7,203 bases of DNA, from positions 1-7,203 of the forward strand of contig VGXJ01000090.1 of the NCBI GenBank assembly GCA_016873375.1, in the 5' to 3' direction. The position numbers were made by a program, and so were the translations under genes. This DNA is from Phycisphaerae bacterium (GTDB taxonomy: Bacteria; Planctomycetota; Phycisphaerae; Phycisphaerales; SM1A02). The notes under the pieces were generated by a model. That model was not told the DNA's origin, made no database searches, and saw nothing but the letters and a program-made list of their open reading frames with translations. Positions 1 through 6,866 of this stretch are shown here, in pieces (the first letter of the stretch is position 1; every line of letters starts with the position of its first letter).

Positions 1-4
1 TTGC

Positions 5-10
5 AGGAGG
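5..10 (+). promoter_or_regulatory. Shine-Dalgarno site of acpP
   Basis: AGGAGG, a perfect anti-16S match, lies 7 bases before the TTG at 18-20. This spacing is ideal and is the main reason for accepting a TTG start for the acyl carrier protein, since the next in-frame methionine is residue 32, beyond the first helix. Confidence 0.85.
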
Positions 11-17
11 CACCCCT

Positions 18-269
18 TTGACCGAAGCAGAGATTGAAGCCAAGGTGATCAACATCATCGCCGACAAGATCAAGGTCGAGAAGGCCGAGATCAAGCGCGA
101 GACGAACTTCATGACCGACCTCAACGCTGACAGCCTCGACATGGTCGAGTTGCTGATGGCCTTCGAGGAGGAATTCGGCACCAAGATCCCTGAAGGCGAC
201 AGCGAGAAGCTGCAGACTGTGGGCTTGGCGATCGACTACATCAAGCAGCGCAAGGCTGCCGGCGGCTGA
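18..269 (+). CDS. acpP: Acyl carrier protein
   Basis: This is the small acidic carrier that holds growing acyl chains on a 4'-phosphopantetheine arm during type II fatty acid synthesis in the cytoplasm. The 83-residue product has the usual family length and the hallmark DSLD motif at residues 38-41, in the context DLNADSLDMVELLMAFEEEF. Ser39 is the expected attachment site for phosphopantetheine. The acidic helix II after the serine, which docks partner enzymes, is well conserved, and the C-terminal part (TVGLAIDYI) matches the last helix of bacterial ACPs. The start is TTG, supported by an AGGAGG seven bases upstream and by alignment of the N-terminus with known ACPs. It is followed 160 bases later by fabF, the usual neighbour, but an intrinsic terminator lies between them. 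The family call is secure. Confidence 0.97.
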   Translation: MTEAEIEAKVINIIADKIKVEKAEIKRETNFMTDLNADSLDMVELLMAFEEEFGTKIPEGDSEKLQTVGLAIDYIKQRKAAGG

Positions 270-373
270 GCAGACCACGGCTGGGCGGGCGGCTCCTGGG
301 ACACCACTGGGCGGTGCCCGGGGCCCAAGAGCTCTGATCCAGCCGAAGGCCGAGGGCCATCGACCGACCGAAT

Positions 374-411
374 CCAAGGAGGGCGTCCAGTCGCCCTCCT
401 TGGCTCTTTTT
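374..411 (+). terminator. Intrinsic terminator after acpP, just before fabF
   Basis: A perfect 12-bp stem (CCAAGGAGGGCG at 374-385, its reverse complement at 392-403) with a 6-base loop is followed by CTCTTTTT at 404-411. This is a classical rho-independent terminator for acpP transcription. It ends only 18 bases before the fabF ATG, so it either insulates fabF or sets a readthrough (attenuation) level. The left arm includes an AAGGAGGG string that looks like a ribosome binding site, but no start codon lies at a suitable distance and it is paired in the stem. Confidence 0.9.
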
Positions 412-429
412 GTGTAGGTTCTCCGGTCC

Positions 430-1686
430 ATGCGCACCCTGACCCTGCGACGCGTCGTGGTCACCGGCCTTGGCGCCGTGACCGACTGCGGCCACTCTGC
501 CCCTGCCGCCTGGGATTCCATGATCCACGGCCGGTCCGGCATCGGGCCGGTCACCGCGTTCGCCCAAAGCGGCGACTGGTCCGTCACCTTTGGGGGCGAG
601 GTGCGCAACCTCGACTACACCAAGGTCCTCGATCCACGCGATGCCAAGCGCATGGACCGCAGTTGCATCTTTGGATACACGGCCGCCTGTGAGGCCGCCG
701 CCGACAGTGGCATCGACTTCGCCACGGGTGACCCCTACCGTCGCGGCGTCGCCATCGGCAGCGGCATTGGTGGCATCGAGACCATTGAACTCGGCATCAA
801 CAAGATCGCCCAGTCCGGTCCTCGCATGGTGAACCCCTTCACCGTGCCCAAGCTGATGCTGAATTCCTGCACGGGGCACGTCAGCATCCGTTTCGGCCTG
901 CGTGGCTCGAACGTCGCCACGGCCACCGCCTGCGCGAGCGGCAGCCACGCGATCGGTGCGGCGTACCACTTCATCCAGCGCGGCGACGCCGATGTCATGA
1001 TCGCCGGCGGCGCCGAGGGCTCCGTGACCCAGCTTTGCATGGCAAGCTTCGCCGCCATGAAGGCCCTGAGCACCCGCAACGATGCCCCGACCGAGGCGAG
1101 CCGCCCCTTCGACCGCGATCGCGACGGCTTCGTGCTGTCCGAGGGCGCCGGCGTGATCGTGCTCGAGGAGCTTGAGCACGCGAAGGCCCGCGGAGCGAAG
1201 ATCTACGCCGAGCTCGTGGGTTACGGTGTCAGTGGCGACGCCCACCACATCGCAGCCCCGGACCCAGCTGGTGCAGGCGCCCAGCGCGCGATGGTCAATG
1301 CCCTGGCCGATGCGCAGCTTGCCCCCGATGCCATTGGCTACATCAACGCCCACGGCACCAGCACGCCGCTTGGCGACGCCGCTGAAGTGGCGGCCGTGAA
1401 GCAGGTCTTCGGGCACCATGCAACACAGCTTTCGGTCAGCAGCACCAAGGGCGTCACCGGCCATGGCCTCGGCGCAGCCGGCGGCATCGAGACGGTCGCC
1501 ACGGTGATGGCCGTGAAGTCGGGCATCCTGCCCCCGACCATCAACCTGCACAGCCCCGACGACGGGTTCGACCTCGACTTCGTGCCCAACCACGCAAAGG
1601 AGCGCACGGTCCGCTATGCGATCAACAACTCCTTCGGCTTCGGTGGGCACAACACCAGCCTGATCTTCGCCCGTTTCGAAGGCTGA
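430..1686 (+). CDS. fabF: Beta-ketoacyl-ACP synthase II (KAS II)
   Basis: This enzyme condenses malonyl-ACP with acyl-ACP in each elongation round of type II fatty acid synthesis in the cytoplasm. The 418-residue length is normal for the family. The Cys-His-His active site is visible: Cys168 in TATACASG, His308 in NAHGTSTP, and His345 in STKGVTGHGLGAAG with the conserved Lys340. These are offset by five from the E. coli FabF residues (163, 303, 335, 340) throughout. The N-terminus (RRVVVTGLGAVT) and the glycine-rich end (NNSFGFGGHN) are also typical. A small departure is TDCG at 18-21, where most members have TPLG or SPVG. The ATG at 430 is the only plausible start because an in-frame TAG lies at 415-417; its Shine-Dalgarno sequence is weak. 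It follows acpP, its substrate carrier, across a terminator. A FabB-type or a specialised paralogue is less likely, given the acpP linkage. Confidence 0.96.
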   Translation: MRTLTLRRVVVTGLGAVTDCGHSAPAAWDSMIHGRSGIGPVTAFAQSGDWSVTFGGEVRNLDYTKVLDPRDAKRMDRSCIFGYTAACEAAADSGIDFATGDPYRRGVAIGSGIGGIETIELGINKIAQSGPRMVNPFTVPKLMLNSCTGHVSIRFGLRGSNVATATACASGSHAIGAAYHFIQRGDADVMIAGGAEGSVTQLCMASFAAMKALSTRNDAPTEASRPFDRDRDGFVLSEGAGVIVLEELEHAKARGAKIYAELVGYGVSGDAHHIAAPDPAGAGAQRAMVNALADAQLAPDAIGYINAHGTSTPLGDAAEVAAVKQVFGHHATQLSVSSTKGVTGHGLGAAGGIETVATVMAVKSGILPPTINLHSPDDGFDLDFVPNHAKERTVRYAINNSFGFGGHNTSLIFARFEG

Positions 1687-1728
1687 CCGGCGGGATGCGC
1701 CCGACGCACAGTCGCGGCCGAGGCCGGC

Positions 1729-2811
1729 TCAGGACGCGGTGGTGAGCATCAGTCGCTCGGATTGCTGAACGGCGTCGCTGAAGCTGGGTGCGCAGGCATC
1801 GGCACCGACGAGCTTCCAGAGGTCGGGCACGATCTGGAATGGATGTCCGCCGACGATGATGCGGACGCCCTGGGCGGCGCGGGACGCCCGAACAGCGGAA
1901 ATCGTGTCGGCGAGCGTACGCAGCGACAGGGAACTGCCGATGCCCAGCGCAAGCACATGGATTGGCCTACCGGTCTGGGATGCATCGAGCATGGCCACGA
2001 TCTCGTCGGCGGGTGTGTTCGCGCCCAAGCACTCGACCCGCCAGCCGGCAACCTCAAAGAGATCCGCAAGCATGCGCACACCCATATCGTGATAGTCACC
2101 GCCCACGCTGGTGGCCAGCACACGCCACGGCCGCTCGCCCTCGACCGGGACATCCATCCGCAACTGCGCCATCATCGATTGGGTGGCGTTGGTCACGAAG
2201 TGCTCATCGGCGATGGAGGCCTCCTGCATATGCCACATGCGGCCAACCTCAGCCATGCTGGGAACCAGGATGCGTTCGTAGACCTGCGCAAGCGAGCGCC
2301 CCGACAGACGCGCACCGTGCACCACGTGCCAGGCGCGATCGCGATTGCGTTCGAGAAGGTGCAGTAGGTACAGACGCGCAGCCGTCGAATCACCACCAGT
2401 GGCATTGAGCAGGGAACTCGGCTGGGGCACCGCAGTGCCGGCCACGCGCTCAAGGGCCTGATCAACCATCCGGCACGCCACCATGGCCTGCTTGGGCAGC
2501 TGTTCGGCCAGCACGTCGCGCAGAGCGTGCATGCTCTCGGCGACATCTGTGTCGTGCACTTGGCGCGATGAGAACGCCACGCGCGACCACTGCACCTGCT
2601 CAACCAGCAGCTCGACGCGCTCGAAGGCCACGGCTACCGCCAAGTGACCCAAGCGCTGGAGCATCTCGGCCTTCCAGAGCCGCTCCGCGTCGGGGCCGTA
2701 CCGAGCCCGGATGCCGGGCACGCGCTCGACGAGCCGCGTCGCAGCCCAGCCTGCAATGGCTCGGGACACGCCATCGATCGTCTCGGCAGCCTGGCGGCTT
2801 ACGGGGTTCAC
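1729..2811 (-). CDS. Cobalamin-binding sensor protein with a CarH-like B12 module and no HTH
   Basis: The C-terminal 220 residues form a B12-binding module. A helical cap (about 143-218) carries WH at 193-194 and EH at 203-204, which fits the W-x9-EH motif of CarH/LitR light-dependent regulators. A Rossmann-like domain (about 228-352) carries DYHDMG at 239-244, the DxHxxG signature whose His241 would be the lower cobalt ligand, then SSL at 293-295 and VGG at 320-322. In Thermus CarH the equivalents are Trp131, His132, Glu141, His142 and His177, so all five are present at near-identical spacing. The N-terminal 140 residues look helical and are not a MerR winged helix; I do not recognise them with certainty. 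A light- or B12-responsive switch acting through a partner protein is inference. A corrinoid methyltransferase subunit is the alternative, but the W-x9-EH motif argues against it. The start is GTG at 2811, the first candidate after an in-frame stop; its ribosome binding site is weak. The gene ends 42 bases from convergent fabF. Confidence 0.88.
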   Translation of the reverse strand: MNPVSRQAAETIDGVSRAIAGWAATRLVERVPGIRARYGPDAERLWKAEMLQRLGHLAVAVAFERVELLVEQVQWSRVAFSSRQVHDTDVAESMHALRDVLAEQLPKQAMVACRMVDQALERVAGTAVPQPSSLLNATGGDSTAARLYLLHLLERNRDRAWHVVHGARLSGRSLAQVYERILVPSMAEVGRMWHMQEASIADEHFVTNATQSMMAQLRMDVPVEGERPWRVLATSVGGDYHDMGVRMLADLFEVAGWRVECLGANTPADEIVAMLDASQTGRPIHVLALGIGSSLSLRTLADTISAVRASRAAQGVRIIVGGHPFQIVPDLWKLVGADACAPSFSDAVQQSERLMLTTAS

Positions 2812-2848
2812 GAAGACGACTTCGCCTGACGGATGGCCGGGGATTCAG

Positions 2849-2864
2849 CCCGGTTCCTACCGGG
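2849..2864 (-). other. Short perfect inverted repeat between the BI-1 gene and the B12 gene
   Basis: CCCGGT at 2849-2854 and ACCGGG at 2859-2864 can form a 6-bp GC-rich stem with a 4-base loop, in the 59-base gap between the two minus-strand genes. No run of T follows on the minus strand, so it is not a standard intrinsic terminator. It could be a weak pause or processing site, or an operator for the B12 gene; nothing in the sequence decides this. Confidence 0.4.
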
Positions 2865-2870
2865 TTATCG

Positions 2871-3683
2871 TCAATCGCGCTTGCCGCCGAACATCGCAGC
2901 GAGCCGGAAGGCCAGCTTGAGCGCCTCGATGTACACCCAGACGAGCGTGACCACGAGGCCGAAGGCCAGGTACCACTCGGCATCCCGGGGGGCTCCGGCC
3001 TGCACGGCGTCGTCGATCACGCGGAAATCGACCACCAGCCAGAGCGAGGCCAGGCCAAGGACCAGCACGTTGATGCCCAGCCCGATCAGGGCCGGCGTGC
3101 CGCCTTCGAGGGCGCTGCCGAGCGAGATGAAAGGCAGCGACACGCCGAAGAGCGAGAGCACGAAGCCGATCAGCATGACGACCATCAGACCGACGGTCGC
3201 CACGGTGAGCGCCATCTGGAACGTCTGGCCGCCGCGCAGGATGCGAGCCTTGTAGAGGCCGAGCATGGTGCCCATGAGCGCCATCGTGATCACGAACGCC
3301 TGGAGCGCCAAGCCACCGGCGACGGTGATGCCCTTGGACTCGAGAATCTTCTCAAGGAAGAAGGTGACCGATCCGATCGTCGCGCCCTGCAGGAGCGAGT
3401 AGACCGGTGCGACCCATCGCGCGCTGGCGGGATTGCGCCAGATCGCGAAGAACGCGACGAAGCTGAAGATCAGCGAAGCGATCATGAACCCCATCGACCA
3501 GCCTGGGTTCGAGCCCGTGACGGCGTAGGCAATGGCACCCGCGATCGCGCAGAGCATGGCGCAGGCGCCAGTCTTGTTGATGACGCCCTGCACGGTGGCC
3601 ACACCGCCCGCGGGTTGGGCGTGGACCTTCTGATCGAAGAGCTGGTCGGCGAAGACGGGATTGCTGGATTGGAGCTGGCTCAT
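2871..3683 (-). CDS. Bax inhibitor-1/YccA family integral membrane protein
   Basis: This 270-residue protein is highly hydrophobic. After an N-terminal tail (SSNPVF at 6-11, then VNK-like linker) come about seven membrane helices, starting near residues 39-55 (TGACAMLCAIAGAIAYAV), 64-81 and 90-110 and ending near 240-262. The SSNPVF start, the GAPRDAEWYLAFGLVVTLVWVYIEALKL end and the short basic C-terminus (FGGKRD) are typical of the Bax1-I branch of bacterial BI-1 proteins (COG4760-like). Some BI-1 relatives act as pH-dependent calcium leak channels and YccA modulates the FtsH protease in E. coli, but the role of this branch is not established. The ATG at 3683 is backed by GAGGG at 3693-3697 (minus strand) and by a -10-like TATACT upstream. 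The cobalamin-sensor gene follows 59 bases downstream on the same strand and may be cotranscribed. Confidence 0.93.
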   Translation of the reverse strand: MSQLQSSNPVFADQLFDQKVHAQPAGGVATVQGVINKTGACAMLCAIAGAIAYAVTGSNPGWSMGFMIASLIFSFVAFFAIWRNPASARWVAPVYSLLQGATIGSVTFFLEKILESKGITVAGGLALQAFVITMALMGTMLGLYKARILRGGQTFQMALTVATVGLMVVMLIGFVLSLFGVSLPFISLGSALEGGTPALIGLGINVLVLGLASLWLVVDFRVIDDAVQAGAPRDAEWYLAFGLVVTLVWVYIEALKLAFRLAAMFGGKRD

Positions 3684-3709
3684 GGTGTGGTTCCCTCAAT
3701 GGGTGTGAA

Positions 3710-3738
3710 AGTATAGGTTCAATGGCCCGGTCCATCGC
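3710..3738 (-). promoter_or_regulatory. Putative promoter of the BI-1 family gene, with a dyad at -35
   Basis: On the minus strand TATACT (3710-3715) matches five of six bases of the sigma-70 -10 consensus and lies about 27 bases before the ATG. The -35 position has no good TTGACA. Instead a dyad, ATGG-N-CCGG-N-CCAT at 3722-3735, overlaps it. This could be an activator or repressor site. The -10 call is moderate, the operator call is weak. Confidence 0.4.
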
Positions 3739-3747
3739 AGAAGATGA

Positions 3748-4590
3748 TCACGATGGCCGCGGCGTCGCTTGCTCGGTCTGGCGTGCCTGCGCATAGCGGG
3801 CCAGTTGCCGAGCGAGCGTTTCGGAGTGGGCTGGGTGGAAACTGAAATCGAAGCCCAGTCCGACGTAGGTGCGCTGGCTGCTATCGAGGCGCGTGTGAGC
3901 CAGCTTGGCGGCCACCACGATCGGCACCGGCATGGGCGATCCGAGCGGGATGCGAAGCCAGAATGTGCGATGACGGGCGAAGATCGGCGCGGCAGTCGCA
4001 TCGACACGAAGGCCGACGCCGCCAGTCGCCATGTTCATGAGCTCCGCCCTGACCGGGGGGCCGACCTGTGGGCGGCGCCCGGGCTCGGCACCGATCGTGC
4101 CATGCTCAAGGTAGTCGCGCGCTACCGCGTCATAGGCGACTTGGGCATCGTGCACACTTGCGGGATCGAGCAGCGGGAAGACGTCGATCTCAGGCGGCTT
4201 GAGCCCGCCGAGCTCAAGGCGCGGATGGCGACGCAGGCAGCGCTCGACGGCGTCGGGCAGGTCAAGGCGCAGGACACGGCCTTCCTTGCCGGGTACATCA
4301 CCGAGCTTGCGTGTAGTGAAGGTCCATCGGTTCTGGCCCAGCGTGATCACCCCGATGAGCGACACGCCATCGCGAAGCTGGATCGGCATGCCAACCGTTG
4401 CCGGCGACTCGACAAGCACGTCCTCATCGCGCAGCTCCAGCACATGCAGTCTCCAGATCAGATCGCTGGCATCGCGCGACTCCGCACCCATGCCCGGACG
4501 CGCGATCGCGACCTCGATAGCGCCTCCGCGTTCGAAGACCTGGGCCATGGTCCGTCGCCACTCCGCCGTTCGGGATCGTTGCGCTGGCAT
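3748..4590 (-). CDS. PilZ domain protein, YcgR-like (putative cyclic-di-GMP effector)
   Basis: The 280-residue soluble protein has a YcgR-like N-terminal beta domain (about 43-113; segments such as VLVESPATVGMPIQL and WTFTTRKLG) and a C-terminal PilZ-like domain. The basic motif RRHPR at 120-124 fits RxxxR, and NMATGG at 186-191 stands where DxSxxG is expected, with Ser replaced by Ala188. FWLRIPL (210-216) and YVGLGFDFSF (242-251) fit the following PilZ strands. About 60 residues (PLLDPASVHDAQVAY and beyond) separate the two motifs, far more than in a minimal PilZ domain. PilZ proteins usually bind cyclic-di-GMP and pass the signal to envelope, flagellar or secretion machinery; with the altered motif, binding here is uncertain. 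The gene starts 23 bases after the transglutaminase stop codon, so it is very likely in the same operon. The start at 4590 is preferred over Met15 because AGGA sits 7 bases ahead of it. Confidence 0.82.
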   Translation of the reverse strand: MPAQRSRTAEWRRTMAQVFERGGAIEVAIARPGMGAESRDASDLIWRLHVLELRDEDVLVESPATVGMPIQLRDGVSLIGVITLGQNRWTFTTRKLGDVPGKEGRVLRLDLPDAVERCLRRHPRLELGGLKPPEIDVFPLLDPASVHDAQVAYDAVARDYLEHGTIGAEPGRRPQVGPPVRAELMNMATGGVGLRVDATAAPIFARHRTFWLRIPLGSPMPVPIVVAAKLAHTRLDSSQRTYVGLGFDFSFHPAHSETLARQLARYAQARQTEQATPRPS

Positions 4591-4597
4591 CGATGCA

Positions 4598-4601
4598 TCC
4601 T
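4598..4601 (-). promoter_or_regulatory. Shine-Dalgarno site of the PilZ gene
   Basis: AGGA on the minus strand, 7 bases before the ATG at 4590 and just after the transglutaminase stop codon. It favours this start over the internal ATG at 4548, which has no comparable purine run ahead of it. Confidence 0.6.
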
Positions 4602-4613
4602 ACGCGTGGCAGG

Positions 4614-6866
4614 TCACGAGGTTCGTGCGAGTCGCATGGCCATCAGGGATCGCGCGGCCGCCGAGCAACGTTCGGCCGTGGCCGGACGGCCACCAAAGCG
4701 CACGGCATAGAAACCCTCAACCACTGACCGAAGGTGCTTGGCGGCCTCTGGCGAGCGGACGGCGAGCGCTTCGGCAACGTCGAACGGCGTCATGCCTGGA
4801 CGACGGAGTGCGCCGAGCCGACTGGCGATCCGGAGTGCATCCAGATAATGCCGCGCCAGCTCGCGCTCCCGTGGCGAAGCGCCGGGACCAAGCAGCGGCG
4901 CCGTACGACGCCGCTTGCCCCGCAGCAGCACGACCACGACGATGGACGCAGCCAGCACCACCCCAATCGAAACGATCCAGAGGCCGCCAACCAAGCCGGA
5001 AAAAGTCTCCGCCAGCCTCTGCCGCACGGCATCGAGCGCCTCGCTCACGGCTCGGAACGGACGCGAAAGTGCTTCGCGCGTGCTGGCCATACTGTTGGCG
5101 AGCTCAGCCTGCGACTCGAAGTCAAAGCTGATCACATGGCGTGTCCATGCGAAGTTGAGCGGGTCCCAGAGCCAACGCAATCCATCGGCCCAGCTGCGTT
5201 GCTCGGCCTGCATCGCCTCGAGCGTCGTCGGCGGCGTGCCGTCGAAGGTGGTCCACTGGGCATCACCGGTGCGTACCTCGACCCACGCATGCGCGTTGGA
5301 TGACCGCACGATGTACTGCGATTGCGGGGCGTCATACTCGAGCGCGATGAAGCCAGCCACCACGCGTGCATCCACGCCCATGGACTGGCACATCGCGCAG
5401 AGCGCACTGGCGAAGTACTGGCAGTGTCCCTGTCTCGAGGACGCGAGGAAGTTCACGATCGGATCCTCGCCCCGCGGACGCACGATGGAACCCAGATCCG
5501 TCGTGTAGCGGAAATCCCCGGACAGCAGCGCCGATTCGAGCGCTGTCGCGACCGCCCGGTTGCGCTCCCATCGCGCCGCCGGACGGCGGCTGGCCTCGTC
5601 GAGGTCGGGCACCACGCGGCCGCGCGGCTTCCATCGTTCCCACAGCTCGAGCGCCAGGGGCTGCACACCAGCGACCGGAAAGGCGGGCGGAGGGCCGGAC
5701 TCCACGAACTCGCCTGACAGCAGTTTCATGTCGCGATCGCTGGCATACGGCTTGACTGACACGGCGTAACGATCGAACTCGCCGATCCGGCTCGATGCGC
5801 CCGACAGGAGCATCGTGGACTGATCGAGCGCGACCGACATGCCGCTGGCGGCTTGGATCGAGATCGGCGCCAGCACGCTGAACACCTGGTTGGCGGCGAG
5901 CCCCCGCATCTGCACGACCTGTCGATACACCTGGAACCGTGCATCAATGCCCGAGTCCACGAACGGCACGAACTCGGCACCGTCACCTTCGATGTATTCG
6001 CGTCGTGACTGCTGCGGGACCTGCCATGACTGCGAAATCGGGTCGTAGCGATCGAAGACGGCGCCGCGCAGGTGCAGCGGCTTATTGTGCTCGATCGCCA
6101 CGCCGTCAGGACCGATCCACCGCACCGTCATGACCTCGGTGCGGGAGTCCTCGATGCGTTCATCCGAAGCCAGGCTCACACGCAGCGAGAAACCACCGGC
6201 GCGCGTGCGGCTCCAAGTCTCGCCCTCAAGCCCCTGCCGGGGAAAGCCCAGGAAGACAAGCACGCCACAGATGGCCGTCACGATCACCGAGGTGATCGCG
6301 AAGCCGGTCCAGCTGCGCACGGGAGACGCACCGAACGTGGGGTCGAACGAAACAGGCAGCGCACCTGACGGGATCCGAGCTGCATGCGCTGCCGCCGCGC
6401 GCTCCGTGCTCGACTGCACCCAGGCTGCCGCTGCACAGACCGGCATGAGCAGCGAACCCACGACCAGAGGAACGCCCGCCAGCACATCGGTGCCATCGAG
6501 TGCGGCCACCAGCAGCAGGATCGAGCCCAGCGCCAGGACATGCCGTTCATCCGCCGCGCGATGCCGGGCGAAGAGCTTGATGACGAGCGCCGTCGCGCAG
6601 AGGAAACCGATCTGTTCGATACCGGGCGGCCGATCATCGATGAATGCCAAGACCGCTCCAGCGGCCACCAGGCTGGCGATGATCGAGTGCGCCACGATCG
6701 TCGGCAAGCGACGGGGTCGTGCCCCCTGGGCGAGCACGCCACTGAGCGCTGCCGCGACCAGCGAGAACGAGAGAAGGATGAAGGAATCATCGGCAATGCA
6801 GAATGCCGAGAGCGACAGCATCGCCGTCACCAGGGTGAGGGCCTGCAAGGCGCGCGGCATCGTCAC
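4614..6866 (-). CDS. Membrane-anchored transglutaminase-like protein (TgpA/DUF3488 type)
   Basis: The 750-residue product has the three-part layout of TgpA-like proteins. The N-terminal part (about 8-208) holds six or seven membrane helices of the DUF3488 type. A large extracytoplasmic region follows, with a transglutaminase-like core at about 470-550. The cysteine protease-like triad is intact: Cys482 in GHCQYFASAL, His526 in NAHAWVEV and Asp542 in TTFDGTPP. A last helix (about 625-648) is followed by basic residues and a cytoplasmic DUF4129-like tail, with HYLDALRIASRLGALRRPGM near 673-692 and FYAVRFGG near 719-726. TgpA is essential in Pseudomonas aeruginosa, but its substrate is not settled; a role in envelope protein or peptidoglycan processing is inference. 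The GTG start at 6866 overlaps the DUF58 stop codon by GTGA, which suggests translational coupling. The PilZ gene follows 23 bases downstream. Confidence 0.94.
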   Translation of the reverse strand: MTMPRALQALTLVTAMLSLSAFCIADDSFILLSFSLVAAALSGVLAQGARPRRLPTIVAHSIIASLVAAGAVLAFIDDRPPGIEQIGFLCATALVIKLFARHRAADERHVLALGSILLLVAALDGTDVLAGVPLVVGSLLMPVCAAAAWVQSSTERAAAAHAARIPSGALPVSFDPTFGASPVRSWTGFAITSVIVTAICGVLVFLGFPRQGLEGETWSRTRAGGFSLRVSLASDERIEDSRTEVMTVRWIGPDGVAIEHNKPLHLRGAVFDRYDPISQSWQVPQQSRREYIEGDGAEFVPFVDSGIDARFQVYRQVVQMRGLAANQVFSVLAPISIQAASGMSVALDQSTMLLSGASSRIGEFDRYAVSVKPYASDRDMKLLSGEFVESGPPPAFPVAGVQPLALELWERWKPRGRVVPDLDEASRRPAARWERNRAVATALESALLSGDFRYTTDLGSIVRPRGEDPIVNFLASSRQGHCQYFASALCAMCQSMGVDARVVAGFIALEYDAPQSQYIVRSSNAHAWVEVRTGDAQWTTFDGTPPTTLEAMQAEQRSWADGLRWLWDPLNFAWTRHVISFDFESQAELANSMASTREALSRPFRAVSEALDAVRQRLAETFSGLVGGLWIVSIGVVLAASIVVVVLLRGKRRRTAPLLGPGASPRERELARHYLDALRIASRLGALRRPGMTPFDVAEALAVRSPEAAKHLRSVVEGFYAVRFGGRPATAERCSAAARSLMAMRLARTS

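Noticed and set aside
292..332. Imperfect hairpin in the acpP-fabF leader (292-300 with 324-332, inner 302-305 with 313-316)
   Set aside because: One mismatch and a large internal region in very GC-rich sequence; it could belong to an antitermination leader but is not supported enough to list as a feature.
400..417. Five-codon leader-peptide frame (TTG to TAG) in the terminator
   Set aside because: Its apparent ribosome binding site is locked in the stem and too distant; codon content suggests nothing regulatory.
241..1650. Open frame of 469 codons on the minus strand opposite fabF
   Set aside because: It is antisense to a fully convincing fabF, its translation is rich in Gly, Ala, His and Asp with no recognisable motif, and such frames are expected in GC-rich DNA.
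1687..1728. Possible bidirectional terminator between convergent fabF and the B12 gene
   Set aside because: Only 4-5 bp stems (such as 1689-1701 and 1715-1726) with no T-tract on either strand; too weak to call.
1729..2811. Reading the B12 protein as a corrinoid methyltransferase subunit
   Set aside because: The DxHxxG motif alone would allow it, but W-x9-EH with the adjacent His is characteristic of CarH-type sensors, and no methyltransferase or corrinoid activation gene is nearby.
2568..3716. Open frame of 382 codons on the plus strand opposite the BI-1 gene
   Set aside because: The translation is dominated by Arg, Glu, Asp and His in a low-complexity pattern, which is the antisense image of a hydrophobic membrane protein.
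3769..4710. Open frame of 313 codons on the plus strand opposite the PilZ gene
   Set aside because: No domain is visible, while the minus-strand frame has clear PilZ features, a ribosome binding site and operon spacing.
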